Below are positions 1 to 9,619 of a stretch of 64,000 nt of DNA, one piece after another (positions within the stretch are counted from its first letter, which is position 1; every line of letters begins with the position of its first letter). The notes below the pieces were generated by a model, which did no database searches, was not told the DNA's origin, and worked only from the letters and a program-made list of their open reading frames with translations. Position numbers and translations under genes: made by a program. Location of the stretch: contig JANRIQ010000014.1 in the NCBI GenBank assembly GCA_033764775.1, forward strand, positions 1-64,000, in the 5' to 3' direction. Source of the stretch: JAWXCE01 sp033764775. GTDB taxonomy: Bacteria; Pseudomonadota; Alphaproteobacteria; Rhizobiales; Rhodomicrobiaceae.

Positions 1-1808
1 GCCGGGCCGTAATAGCCGGGCGGGTGATCGAGGTCTGCGACCTGCTCCAGCACTTTCGAGGCGGTGAGCGGCTGCGCCGTCGGCGGGGGAGGTTTCAGCA
101 CGCCGAAGCCGTCGAGCGTCTGCAGCGGCGCCAGCACTTGCGACGCGTCGGAGGACGCAGCCGCGCTGCTGCTGTCGGCGCCGGTTCCGCCCTCGGTCAC
201 GATCGGCGCCGAGGTGCCGAGCGTCGCGATCCGCTGCAGCATTTCGACGAACAGGCCCGAGATCGGCACGTTCGACCAGTCCGAGTTTGCGGTGATGTGG
301 AACAGCACGATCTTGCCCTCGCCGCGCTGCGCAGCGGTGACGAGCGGCGTGCCGTCCTTGAGCCGCGCCCACACGGCGACATCGCCGCCGAGGCGGGCCG
401 GATCTGCCAGCACCTGCCGGTTGACCGTCACGTCGGGAGGCACGGCGAGGCCCGCGAACAGGCTTGAATCCTCGAACGCCGATAGTGGCTGCGGCGTCGA
501 CCAGGACAACGCGCCGCCGAGCGTCCGCCCGCCCATCCTCAGCGGCACCGGCAACAGGTCGTCACCGCCCTTCTCGAGCCGCGGACCCGCGAACCGCACC
601 AGCACGCCGCCCTTGTTCACCCACTCCGCCACGCGATCCCGCACCGCGCCCGTCAATGTGCCGATGTCGGCCAGCACCAGCACGTTCGCGTTCTGCTGCA
701 ACACCCAGTCGACGCCGGCGGCGAGGTTTGAATCCTTCGGCTGCACCAGCTCCGAGAACGGCGCGAGCGCCTTCTGGATGTAATAGAGCGGCGCCAGCAG
801 CGGCTGCGCCTGCTCGCGGTTCTCGCCCGAGATCAGCGCGATGCGCTTCCACTGCGAGCGTGCGTCGAGCAGGCTGACCGCGCCCGCCGACTGTTCCGCA
901 CCCAATTCCACCCGCGCCACCTGATTGCGCAGTTCGAGCGGCAATTCGAATACGACCTTGGACGTGTCGGCACCTGCCGCAAACGCGAATTGCGCCTCGC
1001 CCAGCCGCTGACCGCGGGCTGACAGCGCATGCACGGTACCGGAGCGCAAGCCCCCGCCGGAGCGCAACAGCGTCGCCTCGAGCTTGCCCTGGGTGCCGAC
1101 GCCGGCAAACACGCCGATCGCCTCGGTGCCGGCCGCGTCGTCGATGGCAGCGAACGTGCCGTCGCGCGCGATTTGAGCGAGCCCGTCGGCGAACTTTCCG
1201 GCCTCCGCCTTGTGGTCGATGCCGTCGTTGAGCCAGACGACGCTCGGCGACGCCGCGTTGCCGGCGGCGAGCACCGATTGCAGCGCGGCGAGCGCCTGCG
1301 CGCGGTCCGGCATGAACGGCTGCGGCTGCATCGCGGCTGCCGTCGAGCGCGCGTCCCGCGGCGCCTCGATCTTCACCGCACGCACCTTGGCCGGGCTCGC
1401 CGTGGGCAGCAGCACGACCGCCCGTCCGCCGGCTTCCGCCTCGCTGACGATCCGATCCACCATGCGCATGCGCTCCGCCCACCGCGGCGCGGCGGCCCAG
1501 CCGTTGTCGACCACTATGACGACCGGCCCGGTGCCCTTCAATGCCGTCTCGCGCGTCGGGTTCAGGATCGGCTCGGCCAGCGCCATGATGACGAGCGCGG
1601 CGGCGAGTAGCCTGATCAGGAGTAGCCACCAAGGCGTCTTGGCCGGGGTCTTCTCGCGGTTCTCGAGCCCGACGAGAATGCGCGTCGGCGGAAATTCGAC
1701 CTGCTTCGGGCGCGGCGGCACGGTGCGCAGCAGCCAATAGAGTATCGGCAGCGTCACGAGCGCCGCCAGCAGCAACGGGTTTGCGAACGCGAGCCAGCCG
1801 AGCGTCAT
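1..1808 (-). CDS. BatA-type membrane protein, probably DUF4159 family (partial, runs off left edge)
   Basis: The frame is open from an ATG at 1808 to the first base of the window; I found no in-frame stop, so at least 602 codons are present and the C-terminus is missing. The N-terminus has the BatA arrangement: a hydrophobic helix at residues 10-28, a short basic loop (PPRPKQ) and a second helix at 60-78 ending in ALAEPIL. The ATG overlaps the stop of the upstream DUF58 gene (ATGA), as expected for translational coupling. In alphaproteobacteria this third gene of a moxR-DUF58 operon usually carries DUF4159 at its C-terminus, which would lie outside the window. Likely an inner-membrane partner of the MoxR chaperone; substrate unknown. 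Confidence 0.85.
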   Translation of the reverse strand, partial: MTLGWLAFANPLLLAALVTLPILYWLLRTVPPRPKQVEFPPTRILVGLENREKTPAKTPWWLLLIRLLAAALVIMALAEPILNPTRETALKGTGPVVIVVDNGWAAAPRWAERMRMVDRIVSEAEAGGRAVVLLPTASPAKVRAVKIEAPRDARSTAAAMQPQPFMPDRAQALAALQSVLAAGNAASPSVVWLNDGIDHKAEAGKFADGLAQIARDGTFAAIDDAAGTEAIGVFAGVGTQGKLEATLLRSGGGLRSGTVHALSARGQRLGEAQFAFAAGADTSKVVFELPLELRNQVARVELGAEQSAGAVSLLDARSQWKRIALISGENREQAQPLLAPLYYIQKALAPFSELVQPKDSNLAAGVDWVLQQNANVLVLADIGTLTGAVRDRVAEWVNKGGVLVRFAGPRLEKGGDDLLPVPLRMGGRTLGGALSWSTPQPLSAFEDSSLFAGLAVPPDVTVNRQVLADPARLGGDVAVWARLKDGTPLVTAAQRGEGKIVLFHITANSDWSNVPISGLFVEMLQRIATLGTSAPIVTEGGTGADSSSAAASSDASQVLAPLQTLDGFGVLKPPPPTAQPLTASKVLEQVADLDHPPGYYGP

Positions 1809-2775
1809 GCGCTAGCGCTCCCCGCCGCCTGTTCGTTGCCGCCGTGGCCCTGCCAGCGGTATCCGCCCGCCTCGCCGTGCAGCCGCATGATGAGCGTCAG
1901 CAGCGGCTCGGTCGCCGGCCGGTCGGTATGATGCACCAGCAGCGACCAGCCGATGCGCTTCGCGATTTCGCCGAGCGCAGCGCGATGCGCCTCGAGCCGC
2001 GCCCGGTAGAGCGGCCGCAGCGTCTCCGCGCGATCCGCGATCCAGCGTTCGCCGCCCTCGGGCCCATGAAACTCCGTGCGCCCGTCGTAGGGCAGTGTCT
2101 CCTCGGCCGGATCGAGCACCTGCACCATATGGCCGCGCACGCCTTGGCGCGCGTAAGCTTCCACCGCGGCGCGGATGTCGCCGGGCGGCTCAAGAAAATC
2201 GCTCACGAACACAGCGCCGGAGAAGCGGTTGAGGGTCACCGCGGGTGGCAAGCTTGCGTCGGCGCCCTTGTCCTCGGACTTCGCATACCCCGCCGCGAGC
2301 CGCTCCATGGCGCCACGCTGAGCGGTCGGGGCGAGAAGGCCCGCCGCCGCCACCCGTTCGCCGCCCTGGATGAGCAACTCGGCCACGGCGAGCGTGAGCA
2401 CCATGGCCCTATCGGCCTTCGACGCGGGCGACAAACGCGAGCGAAACCGCATGGACGGCGACCGGTCGAGCCACAGCCAAACGGTGTGCGCGGCCTCCCA
2501 TTCGCGCTCGCGGACATAGAGATGGTCGGAACTGGCGGAGCGCCGCCAATCAATCAGCGGGGCGGCGTCGTTTTGTCCGTAATGCCGGAACTGCCAGAAC
2601 GTCTCGCCCTGCCCAGCCTGCCGCCTGCCGTGCACGCCGTAGGCGACCGTCTGGGCCACGCGCTTCGCCTCGATCATCAGAGCGGGCATGCGCTTGGCGA
2701 GCGCGTGCGCCTCATGTGGCGGATCGGCCGCGGCGCCCTGTTGACCGAACAAACCAGAAAGCCGGCCCATGGCGG

Positions 2776-2779
<4 letters not shown>
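1805..2779 (-). CDS. DUF58 domain protein, MoxR partner
   Basis: This 324-residue protein carries the DUF58 signature around DWRR (residues 78-81) and YVRERE (88-93), followed by a von Willebrand A-like strand LWLDRSPSM with a DxSxS metal site (D105, S107, S109). DUF58 proteins are encoded with MoxR AAA+ ATPases and are thought to act with them in maturing or inserting metal-dependent or envelope complexes. I chose the ATG at 2779 because it overlaps the moxR stop (ATGA); an ATG three codons later is possible. Its own stop overlaps the next ATG in the same way, so the three genes form one tightly coupled operon. Confidence 0.9.
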
Positions 2780-3777
<998 letters not shown>

Positions 3778-3805
3778 CGTTTGATGGTATATCCTCGATT
3801 GCCTG

Positions 3806-3835
3806 TTGCAAAATTACCGTTTGGTTAGCTTACAC
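3806..3835 (+). promoter_or_regulatory. Possible promoter for the Nudix gene
   Basis: TTGCAA at 3806-3811 and TTACAC at 3830-3835 are separated by 18 bases in the 119-base gap between moxR and the Nudix gene. The match is by eye only. Confidence 0.25.
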
Positions 3836-3896
3836 TGCAGCCCCGGCGCACGTCACGTTTTCTTGCGCGGCCCTCAAACCCAGGATTTCTTTTCCG

Positions 3897-4538
3897 TTGC
3901 ACCCCGCCGGCGCACCATCCTCCGCACCCTACTCGCTGGCGGATTTCGCGGCGCGGGCGTCAACCAGCGCTGCGCCGCCGGAGGCCTGGCCGCGCGAGGC
4001 CGTGGCCGAGATGACCGCGCGCCACCCGGACTTGCGCATCGCGGCGGTGCTGATCGGCGTCGTTGAGGACGCGCAAGGCGCGCGCATGCTGTTCACGCGA
4101 CGGGCCGATCACTTAAGCGCCCACGCCGGCCAGATTTCATTTCCCGGCGGCAAGCTTGAGCCGTCCGACGCCTCCCCCATCGAGACGGCGCTGCGCGAGG
4201 CGGAGGAGGAGATCGGGCTCGCCCGGGCCTTCGTCCGCCCGCTGGGTTTCCTCGATCCGCATCTGACCGGCACCGGCTTCCAGATCGTGCCCGTTCTCGC
4301 CGCGCTTTCGCCTGGTTACGAACTACGCCTCGATCCGCGCGAGGTCGCCGAGACCTTCACCGCGCCGCTGGATTTCGTGCTGGACGCGCGCCGCTTCCGC
4401 GAGCACCGCATCGAATGGAAGGGCGTCCCGCGCATCTTTCACGCCGTCGAGTTCGGCGAGCGGTTCATTTGGGGGGCGACGGCCGCTATGCTGCTCGCCA
4501 TCCGAGAAAGGCTGTATCCGGAATGCCCAGAATCCTAG
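3897..4538 (+). CDS. Nudix hydrolase, CoA pyrophosphatase type
   Basis: The Nudix box GGK...REAEEEIG is complete, and it is preceded by LFTRRADHLSAHAGQISFPGG, the UPF0035 signature that marks the CoA diphosphatase (NudL) branch. The family cleaves CoA and CoA derivatives to phosphopantetheine and 3',5'-ADP with Mg2+ or Mn2+. The frame is open further upstream into moxR, but a TTG at 3897 has an AGGA at 3882-3885 about 11 bases before it and gives 213 residues, the usual length, so I chose it; the start is uncertain. The 3' end overlaps the small membrane protein gene by 16 bases. Confidence 0.85.
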   Translation: MHPAGAPSSAPYSLADFAARASTSAAPPEAWPREAVAEMTARHPDLRIAAVLIGVVEDAQGARMLFTRRADHLSAHAGQISFPGGKLEPSDASPIETALREAEEEIGLARAFVRPLGFLDPHLTGTGFQIVPVLAALSPGYELRLDPREVAETFTAPLDFVLDARRFREHRIEWKGVPRIFHAVEFGERFIWGATAAMLLAIRERLYPECPES

Positions 4539-4786
4539 TCATCAGTTTGCTGCTCTTGCTGCTGCCGTTGTTGATCTACCTGGCGGTAGCCTATTTGCGG
4601 CGCTCCGGAACCGGTGAGGGGGCGCTCGCGGGCGCGCCACTCGTCACGCTGCTCATTCTCGGCGTGCTGCTTGTGCTCGGCTCGCTCGCCTATCTCATCG
4701 AGACGGAGCGCGGCGGGGCCCCGGGCCAGCGCTACATTCCGCCGAGCTTCGAGGACGGGGTGCTGAAACCGGGGCGCTCGGAATAG
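4523..4786 (+). CDS. Small membrane protein, DUF6111-like
   Basis: An 87-residue protein with two hydrophobic helices (about residues 4-24 and 38-60) and a conserved-looking C-terminus, GQRYIPPSFEDG. I recognise this as the alphaproteobacterial DUF6111 type, usually found between a Nudix gene and cca; no function is known. The ATG lies inside the end of the Nudix gene and cca starts 15 bases after its stop, so the three are probably co-transcribed. Confidence 0.75.
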   Translation: MPRILVISLLLLLLPLLIYLAVAYLRRSGTGEGALAGAPLVTLLILGVLLVLGSLAYLIETERGGAPGQRYIPPSFEDGVLKPGRSE

Positions 4787-4801
4787 CGGGAGGCGTCGCG
4801 C

Positions 4802-6046
4802 ATGGGCGGGTCCAAGCGGCCGCCGAGCTTAAGCCCAAAGGCCGCGCCGTGGCTGGCCGAAGACGGGGTGCGGGCGGTGTTCGCGGCCCTGTCCGCCGCC
4901 GGGCATGAGGCCCGCGTGGTGGGCGGGGCGGTGCGCAACGCGCTGCTGCAGCGGCCCGTCTCCGACATCGACTTCGCCGCCACCGCAACGCCCATGGAGA
5001 CCGAGTCCGCCTGCCTGCGCGCCGGGCTGCGGGTCATCCCAACCGGCGTCGCCCATGGCACCGTCACCGTCATCGCTGGCGGACGCAGCTTCGAGGTCAC
5101 GACCTTGCGCGAGGACGTGGAGACCGACGGCCGCCACGCGGTGGTGCGGTTCGGGCGCGACTGGCGGCGGGACGCGGAGCGGCGCGACTTCACGATGAAC
5201 GCACTGTACGCCGAGGCGGACGGGCGCATTTTCGACCCAATCGGCGGCCTCCCCGACGCGCTCGCCCGGCGCGTGCGTTTTATCGGCGACGCCCGCCAGC
5301 GCATTCGCGAGGATTATTTGCGCAGCCTGCGCTTTTTCCGCTTTCATGCGCAGTACGGGCGCGGGGCGATCGACCGCGCGGGCCTTGACGCTGCGCTCGC
5401 CGAGCGCTCGGGCCTGCGCCGCCTGTCGGCCGAGCGGGTGCGCGCCGAGACGTTCAAACTGCTCGCCGCTCCGGGCGCGGCGGACGCCGTGGAGGCGATG
5501 TCGGAGTTCGGCGTGCTCGACGCGGTGCTGCCCGGACCGGTCAACCTTGCAAGGTTAAATCGGATGGCGGCGCTCGACCGCCGCGCTCCCGACCCGCTGC
5601 GCCGGCTCGCCGCGCTCACCCTATTCGCCGAAGAGGATGCGGAGCGTCTCGGCGCGCGGTTGCGTCTCAGCAACCGTGAGGCGAAGCGGCTCGCCGCCAT
5701 GGCGCGCTTCATGCGCTTTCGCGGCGACGAGAAAGCCGCCCGCCGCGCGCTGTACGCCTTGGGGCCGGAGCTTTACGCCGACGCCATCGCCATGGCGCAG
5801 GCCGACGCGGGAGACAAATCGCCGCGCTGGCGCGGCTTGCGCGGCCTGCCCTTGCGGTGGACGGCGCCCAGGCCGCCTGTCTCGGGCGCCGATCTGGCGC
5901 CGCTCGGCTTTCATGGTCCGGCGCTTGGCGCGGCGCTGCGTCGCGTTGAGGCGTTATGGATCGAGGCGGATTTCACGGCCGATCGCGCTGCGCTTCTGCG
6001 GGCGGCCGCGCGCATGGCGGAATCGAAACTCCCGGAAGAGGCCTAG
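4802..6046 (+). CDS. cca: CCA tRNA nucleotidyltransferase (class II)
   Basis: The nucleotidyltransferase core is clear: GGAVRNALL at residues 41-49, the metal-binding DID at 55-57, ERRDFTMNALY, and EDYLRSLRFFRFHAQYG in the tRNA-binding neck. At 414 residues it matches alphaproteobacterial CCA-adding enzymes. It adds or repairs the 3' CCA of tRNAs. It is the last gene of the Nudix-DUF6111-cca group and converges on proC, with 13 bases between the stops. Confidence 0.95.
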   Translation: MGGSKRPPSLSPKAAPWLAEDGVRAVFAALSAAGHEARVVGGAVRNALLQRPVSDIDFAATATPMETESACLRAGLRVIPTGVAHGTVTVIAGGRSFEVTTLREDVETDGRHAVVRFGRDWRRDAERRDFTMNALYAEADGRIFDPIGGLPDALARRVRFIGDARQRIREDYLRSLRFFRFHAQYGRGAIDRAGLDAALAERSGLRRLSAERVRAETFKLLAAPGAADAVEAMSEFGVLDAVLPGPVNLARLNRMAALDRRAPDPLRRLAALTLFAEEDAERLGARLRLSNREAKRLAAMARFMRFRGDEKAARRALYALGPELYADAIAMAQADAGDKSPRWRGLRGLPLRWTAPRPPVSGADLAPLGFHGPALGAALRRVEALWIEADFTADRAALLRAAARMAESKLPEEA

Positions 6047-6059
6047 CCGGGCGGGCCTT

Positions 6060-6863
6060 CTACGCGGAGAGTTCGCGGGCGCGCAGGGCGGCGGCGCGGG
6101 CGGCGTCGGCGAGCAAATCGCGCAGGCCGGGCTCGGCCATCAGCACGGCGAGCGCGGCGGCGGTGGTGCCGCCAGGCGACGTGACGTTCTCCCGCAGCCT
6201 TGCGGGCGTTTCCGGCGACTGGCGCAGCAATTCTCCCGCGCCTGACGCCGTGGCCCGGGCGAGCGTCGCCGCCACGTCAGCCGGCAGCCCCAAATCGACG
6301 GCTGCGGCGGTGAGGCATTCGACGAAGTGAAACAGATAGGCCGGGCCCGAGCCGGAGATGGCGGTGACGGCGTCCATCTGCGCCTCATCGGCGAGCCAGA
6401 CCACGTCGCCGACCGCCGCAAGCAGCGCATGACAGCGCGCTTTCTGCTCGTCGCTCGCATCGGCGCTGGAGACGGCCGCAGTGACGGCGCGCCCGATTTC
6501 GGCTGGCGTGTTTGGCATGGCGCGCACGACGGCCAATCCGGCGCGCACCCGCGCCTCGATGCTCGCCATGGTGCGCCCGGCGGCGATGGATAGCGCGACC
6601 GTCGCCTCGCCGAACAAGGATTTGTGGGCGTCGAGCGCCGCGTCCATCATTTGCGGCTTGACGGCGAGCACGATGACACCGGCGCCGGGAGCGGGCATCG
6701 ACCCGACGCCATTGCTATGCATCAGCGCGGCAAGGTCGGGCGTCGGATGCGGCTCGATCACGGCGATGTCCGCGCCGCTTACGCCCGTCGCCAGCCAGCC
6801 TCGCAACAGGGCCCCGCCCATGCGCCCGGCGCCGATGAGGACGATGCGGACGCCGCCGCTCAC
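6060..6863 (-). CDS. proC: Pyrroline-5-carboxylate reductase
   Basis: The protein begins with a Rossmann motif, LIGAGRMGGALLRGW, and ends with the family signature region SGSGPAYLFHFVE...VTSPGGTTAAAL. It reduces 1-pyrroline-5-carboxylate to proline using NAD(P)H in the cytoplasm. I chose the GTG at 6863 because it overlaps the stop of the upstream YbjN-like gene (GTGA) and puts the dinucleotide motif at the normal distance from the N-terminus, giving 267 residues. The reading frame stays open upstream, but that part does not resemble P5CR. Confidence 0.94.
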   Translation of the reverse strand: MSGGVRIVLIGAGRMGGALLRGWLATGVSGADIAVIEPHPTPDLAALMHSNGVGSMPAPGAGVIVLAVKPQMMDAALDAHKSLFGEATVALSIAAGRTMASIEARVRAGLAVVRAMPNTPAEIGRAVTAAVSSADASDEQKARCHALLAAVGDVVWLADEAQMDAVTAISGSGPAYLFHFVECLTAAAVDLGLPADVAATLARATASGAGELLRQSPETPARLRENVTSPGGTTAAALAVLMAEPGLRDLLADAARAAALRARELSA

Positions 6864-7357
6864 GCCTGCCCTTCGGTGTGGAACATGGCGCTCACCAGCG
6901 CATCCTCTGCCTTTTTGCCCGCCCAGACGACGAACTGGAAGGCCTGATAATAGCGCTCGCACGCCTCGACGGCGGCGGCGGTCATCGCCTCGCACTGGGA
7001 TAGCGTCGGCTCGGCGCCGTTCAGCATGAGGCTGTTGCGGTAAAGCAGCATGCTCCCCGCCGGCCAGAAATCAAAATGTCCAAGCCACATCTGTTCGTTG
7101 ATCTGGGCGAGAAGCCGGTAGATTTCGGGCGCGCGGGCCGGGCGCACCTTCAGCTCGAAAGCGCAGGCCAGATGCAGCGTCTCCAGGTCGTTCCGCCAGT
7201 TGAGCGACACGTGATAATCCGCCCACTCGCCCGGGATCGAGATGGTCACGTCGTCCTCGCCGCCGCGATCCAGAACCCAGTCATTCTCCAACGCGATATG
7301 CTCGAACAAATCAACCGGATTGGCCAACCGAATGAATGTTGGTTCCGCAGTCGCCAT
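6860..7357 (-). CDS. YbjN-domain protein
   Basis: A 165-residue acidic protein with the YbjN pattern: an N-terminal WVLDRGGEDDVTISIPGEWADYHVSLNWR block and a central LLAQINEQMWLGHFDFWPAGSMLLYRNSL block. YbjN proteins are type III chaperone-like folds of unknown cellular role, and in alphaproteobacteria the gene commonly precedes proC. The ATG at 7357 is preceded by AGGGG; upstream frame is open but not conserved-looking. Translation is coupled to proC by a GTGA overlap. Confidence 0.85.
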   Translation of the reverse strand: MATAEPTFIRLANPVDLFEHIALENDWVLDRGGEDDVTISIPGEWADYHVSLNWRNDLETLHLACAFELKVRPARAPEIYRLLAQINEQMWLGHFDFWPAGSMLLYRNSLMLNGAEPTLSQCEAMTAAAVEACERYYQAFQFVVWAGKKAEDALVSAMFHTEGQA

Positions 7358-7518
7358 GGTCGCCCCTCGCTTTCGGCGCCCATGCGCCGCAGCAAAAATC
7401 GACGGTTTGTTCGCCGCCGATCTGTGCAAATCAGTAGACAATCCTGCGTAACAGCGGCCGCGGCGGCTTGGCAAGGCGAGCGCGGTTTTCTCCCCGTGGA
7501 AAACCAAAGCCTTGACCG

Positions 7519-7785
7519 TCAGGCGACGCTTCCCGCCGCCGGCGTCCGCGCCTCCAGTTCGGCCAGGCGGGCGGCGAGGCGCTCATTCTCCTCCCGCGCT
7601 TTTTCCGCCATGGCCTTCACCGCCTCGAACTCCTCGCGGCTCACCACGTCCATCTCCCGCAATATGCGCTCGCCTTGCGACCGCATCATGGTTTCGAACT
7701 CGCGCTTCATGCCCTGCGCCGCGCCGGACGCATCCGTCATCAGCTTGGCGATCTCGTCGAAAAAGCGCCCCGTGGTTTGCGTCAT
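7519..7785 (-). CDS. UbiK/BMFP-type accessory factor
   Basis: An 88-residue protein, mostly one coiled coil: FFDEIAKLMTDASGAAQGMKREFE then VSREEFEAVKAMAEKAREENERLAARLAELEA. This is the BMFP (former DUF526) family; in E. coli UbiK it is a trimeric, membrane-associated accessory factor of aerobic ubiquinone biosynthesis. The chosen ATG at 7785 has an AGGA about 8 bases upstream; an in-frame ATG nine codons earlier is possible. The gene is divergent from lgt. Confidence 0.8.
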   Translation of the reverse strand: MTQTTGRFFDEIAKLMTDASGAAQGMKREFETMMRSQGERILREMDVVSREEFEAVKAMAEKAREENERLAARLAELEARTPAAGSVA

Positions 7786-7897
7786 GGCCGTTATCCTGTC
7801 ATGGCTGTGCAATGGTTCAACCTTAGACAGAGCATATGACGCCCAAGCCCTCGCGGATCAAGCGCGGGCCTGCGCCAATCCGGAGCCGCACGCGACC

Positions 7898-8761
7898 ATG
7901 GCCATCCCGTTTCCCAACATCGACCCCGTTGCGCTCAGCATCCCCGTGCCGTTCACGGACATCGTGCTCCCCATCCGCTGGTACGGCCTCGCCTATCTCG
8001 CCGGGCTGGCGCTGGGGTGGCTCTATATGCGCAAGCTGCTCGCCACTGCGCGTTTATGGCCGGGCGCGGCCCCGATGCGCCCCGAGCAGGTGGACGATTT
8101 TCTGCTGTGGGCGACGCTCGGCACCGTGATCGGCGGGCGGCTGGGCTTCATTTTGTTTTACGAACCGAGCATGTTCATCGCCGACCCGTGGCGCGTGTTC
8201 GCCATCACCGAGGGCGGCATGGCGTTCCACGGCGGCCTGCTCGGCGTCGGCCTGGCGATCTATCTGTTCGCCCGCGTCAATCACATCCCCGTGCTCAGCC
8301 TGATGGACTTGACCGCCGCCGCCGTGCCGTTCGGCCTGTTCTTTGGGCGCATCGCCAATTTTATCAACGGCGAGATTTACGGGCGGCTGTCGAGCGCGCC
8401 CTGGGCCGTCGATTTTCCGGTCAGCATGCTGCTGCCGGAGGATAAACCGTTTCCCGGCCCGCGCCATCCAACGCAGCTTTACGAGGCGGCGATGGAGGGC
8501 GTGCTGATGTTCATCCTTTTGCGCTGGCTTACGCATGGTCGCGGCGCGCTGAGGCGTCCCGGGCTGACGACCGGCGCGTTCCTCATCGCCTACGGCGTGT
8601 TCCGCTCCATCGCTGAATATTTTAAAGAGTGGGATGAGGGGCAGTTCTTCACCACCGCCTATTTCTCGGAAGGCATGGTGTACTCGCTGCCCATGATCGC
8701 GCTCGGGCTCTATTTCTGGCTACGCAGCCGCCCGCGTCAGGCGCAGACGGCCAGCGCCTAG
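7898..8761 (+). CDS. lgt: Prolipoprotein diacylglyceryl transferase
   Basis: This 287-residue polytopic membrane enzyme has the Lgt motifs HGGLLG (residues 111-116) and the signature RIANFINGEIYGR (151-163). It transfers diacylglycerol from phosphatidylglycerol to the lipobox cysteine of prelipoproteins in the inner membrane, the first step of lipoprotein maturation; several lipoprotein genes lie in this window. I started at the ATG at 7898 because it puts the first helix and RWYGLAYLAG at the usual position. The stop overlaps the convergent DUF533 gene by 4 bases. Confidence 0.95.
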   Translation: MAIPFPNIDPVALSIPVPFTDIVLPIRWYGLAYLAGLALGWLYMRKLLATARLWPGAAPMRPEQVDDFLLWATLGTVIGGRLGFILFYEPSMFIADPWRVFAITEGGMAFHGGLLGVGLAIYLFARVNHIPVLSLMDLTAAAVPFGLFFGRIANFINGEIYGRLSSAPWAVDFPVSMLLPEDKPFPGPRHPTQLYEAAMEGVLMFILLRWLTHGRGALRRPGLTTGAFLIAYGVFRSIAEYFKEWDEGQFFTTAYFSEGMVYSLPMIALGLYFWLRSRPRQAQTASA

Positions 8762-9543
8762 GCGGGAACGCCGAGCATGCGGTGCACCGACGCGACAGCC
8801 GCCGGATCGAGCTTCAAACCCGTCGCGAGGTCGCGCAAGTAGCGGCGCTCCGTGTCGGTGTCGACCTCGATGGCGAGCAGCGTGGCGGCGTAAACCTGCA
8901 GCCCGGTTTCATCGTCCGGCACGGCGCTGATGAGGCCGGCGAGATCGGCGGGGCCTTGCATGCGCTGGTGAACCAGGTCGATCATGCTCTTGTCGGCGCC
9001 CGTCTCCTCCAGCTTCGCGGAGATTTTGTCCATCTCGCGCTTATCGATGTCGCCGTCCGCCTTCGCCGCCGTCACCATGGCCTGCAAGATGAGGCCGGCG
9101 CGGTTTTCGAGCGTCGCCGCCTCATCGGGGGTCTGAGGCTCGCGAAGGCCGAGGGGCAACTCGCCCTGCCCCGACTTGCCCTTCTGCATGGCGTCGTAGG
9201 CGATCTTGGCGAGCACCGCAAGCGCGCCCGCGCCGACCGCCCCGCCCAGCGCGCCGCGTCCGCCGCCCAGAATGGCGCCTGCCAGCGCCGCCAGGCCGCC
9301 GATCGCAAGCGGATCGCCGCCCTGCACGCCCTCTTTCGTGCGCGCGAGCATGTCGCCGCCCGCGCCTTTCAAGCGTTCAACCATGTCCTGGCCGTCGAGG
9401 CCTTTCAATTGATCGAGCAAGCCGCCGAGAGCGCCGCCCCCCGCCTGTCCAGCGCCCGCGCCCATGGCGTTGCGCAAGCGATCATGGCTCGAGGGCGTCA
9501 CGTTGGCCTCCAGCACGCGACCGAGCAAATCCTGCAAGTTCAT
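8758..9543 (-). CDS. DUF533/TerB-like protein (YebE type)
   Basis: The 261-residue protein has a Gly/Ala-rich N-terminal half with a short hydrophobic stretch (AIGGLAALAGAILGGGRGALGGAVGAGALAVLAK, about residues 82-114) and a C-terminal TerB-like helical domain containing MVTAAKADGDIDKREMDKI. That matches the DUF533/YebE family of inner-membrane proteins, whose function is unknown. It sits between lgt and the FRG gene, divergent from the latter across a 76-base AT-rich spacer. Confidence 0.82.
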   Translation of the reverse strand: MNLQDLLGRVLEANVTPSSHDRLRNAMGAGAGQAGGGALGGLLDQLKGLDGQDMVERLKGAGGDMLARTKEGVQGGDPLAIGGLAALAGAILGGGRGALGGAVGAGALAVLAKIAYDAMQKGKSGQGELPLGLREPQTPDEAATLENRAGLILQAMVTAAKADGDIDKREMDKISAKLEETGADKSMIDLVHQRMQGPADLAGLISAVPDDETGLQVYAATLLAIEVDTDTERRYLRDLATGLKLDPAAVASVHRMLGVPA

Positions 9544-9603
9544 GCCGTCCTCCCTGAAACCGATAAATTGCGATTTTATTTAAATTTGGAGTTTACCGTT
9601 CGC

Positions 9604-9618
9604 ACAGTTTTAAACTGT
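9604..9618. promoter_or_regulatory. Palindrome just upstream of the FRG-domain gene
   Basis: ACAGTTT, one central T, then AAACTGT form a perfect 15-base inverted repeat ending one base before the first ATG of the FRG gene. It sits in the AT-rich divergent spacer and could be an operator or an RNA hairpin over the translation start. No protein partner is visible. Confidence 0.45.
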
Positions 9619-9619
9619 C

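Noticed and set aside
562..1737. Long minus-strand ORF of 391 codons
   Set aside because: It is in a different frame from the BatA-type protein that runs from 1808 with no stop; its composition is Arg/Ala-rich, as for an out-of-frame shadow.
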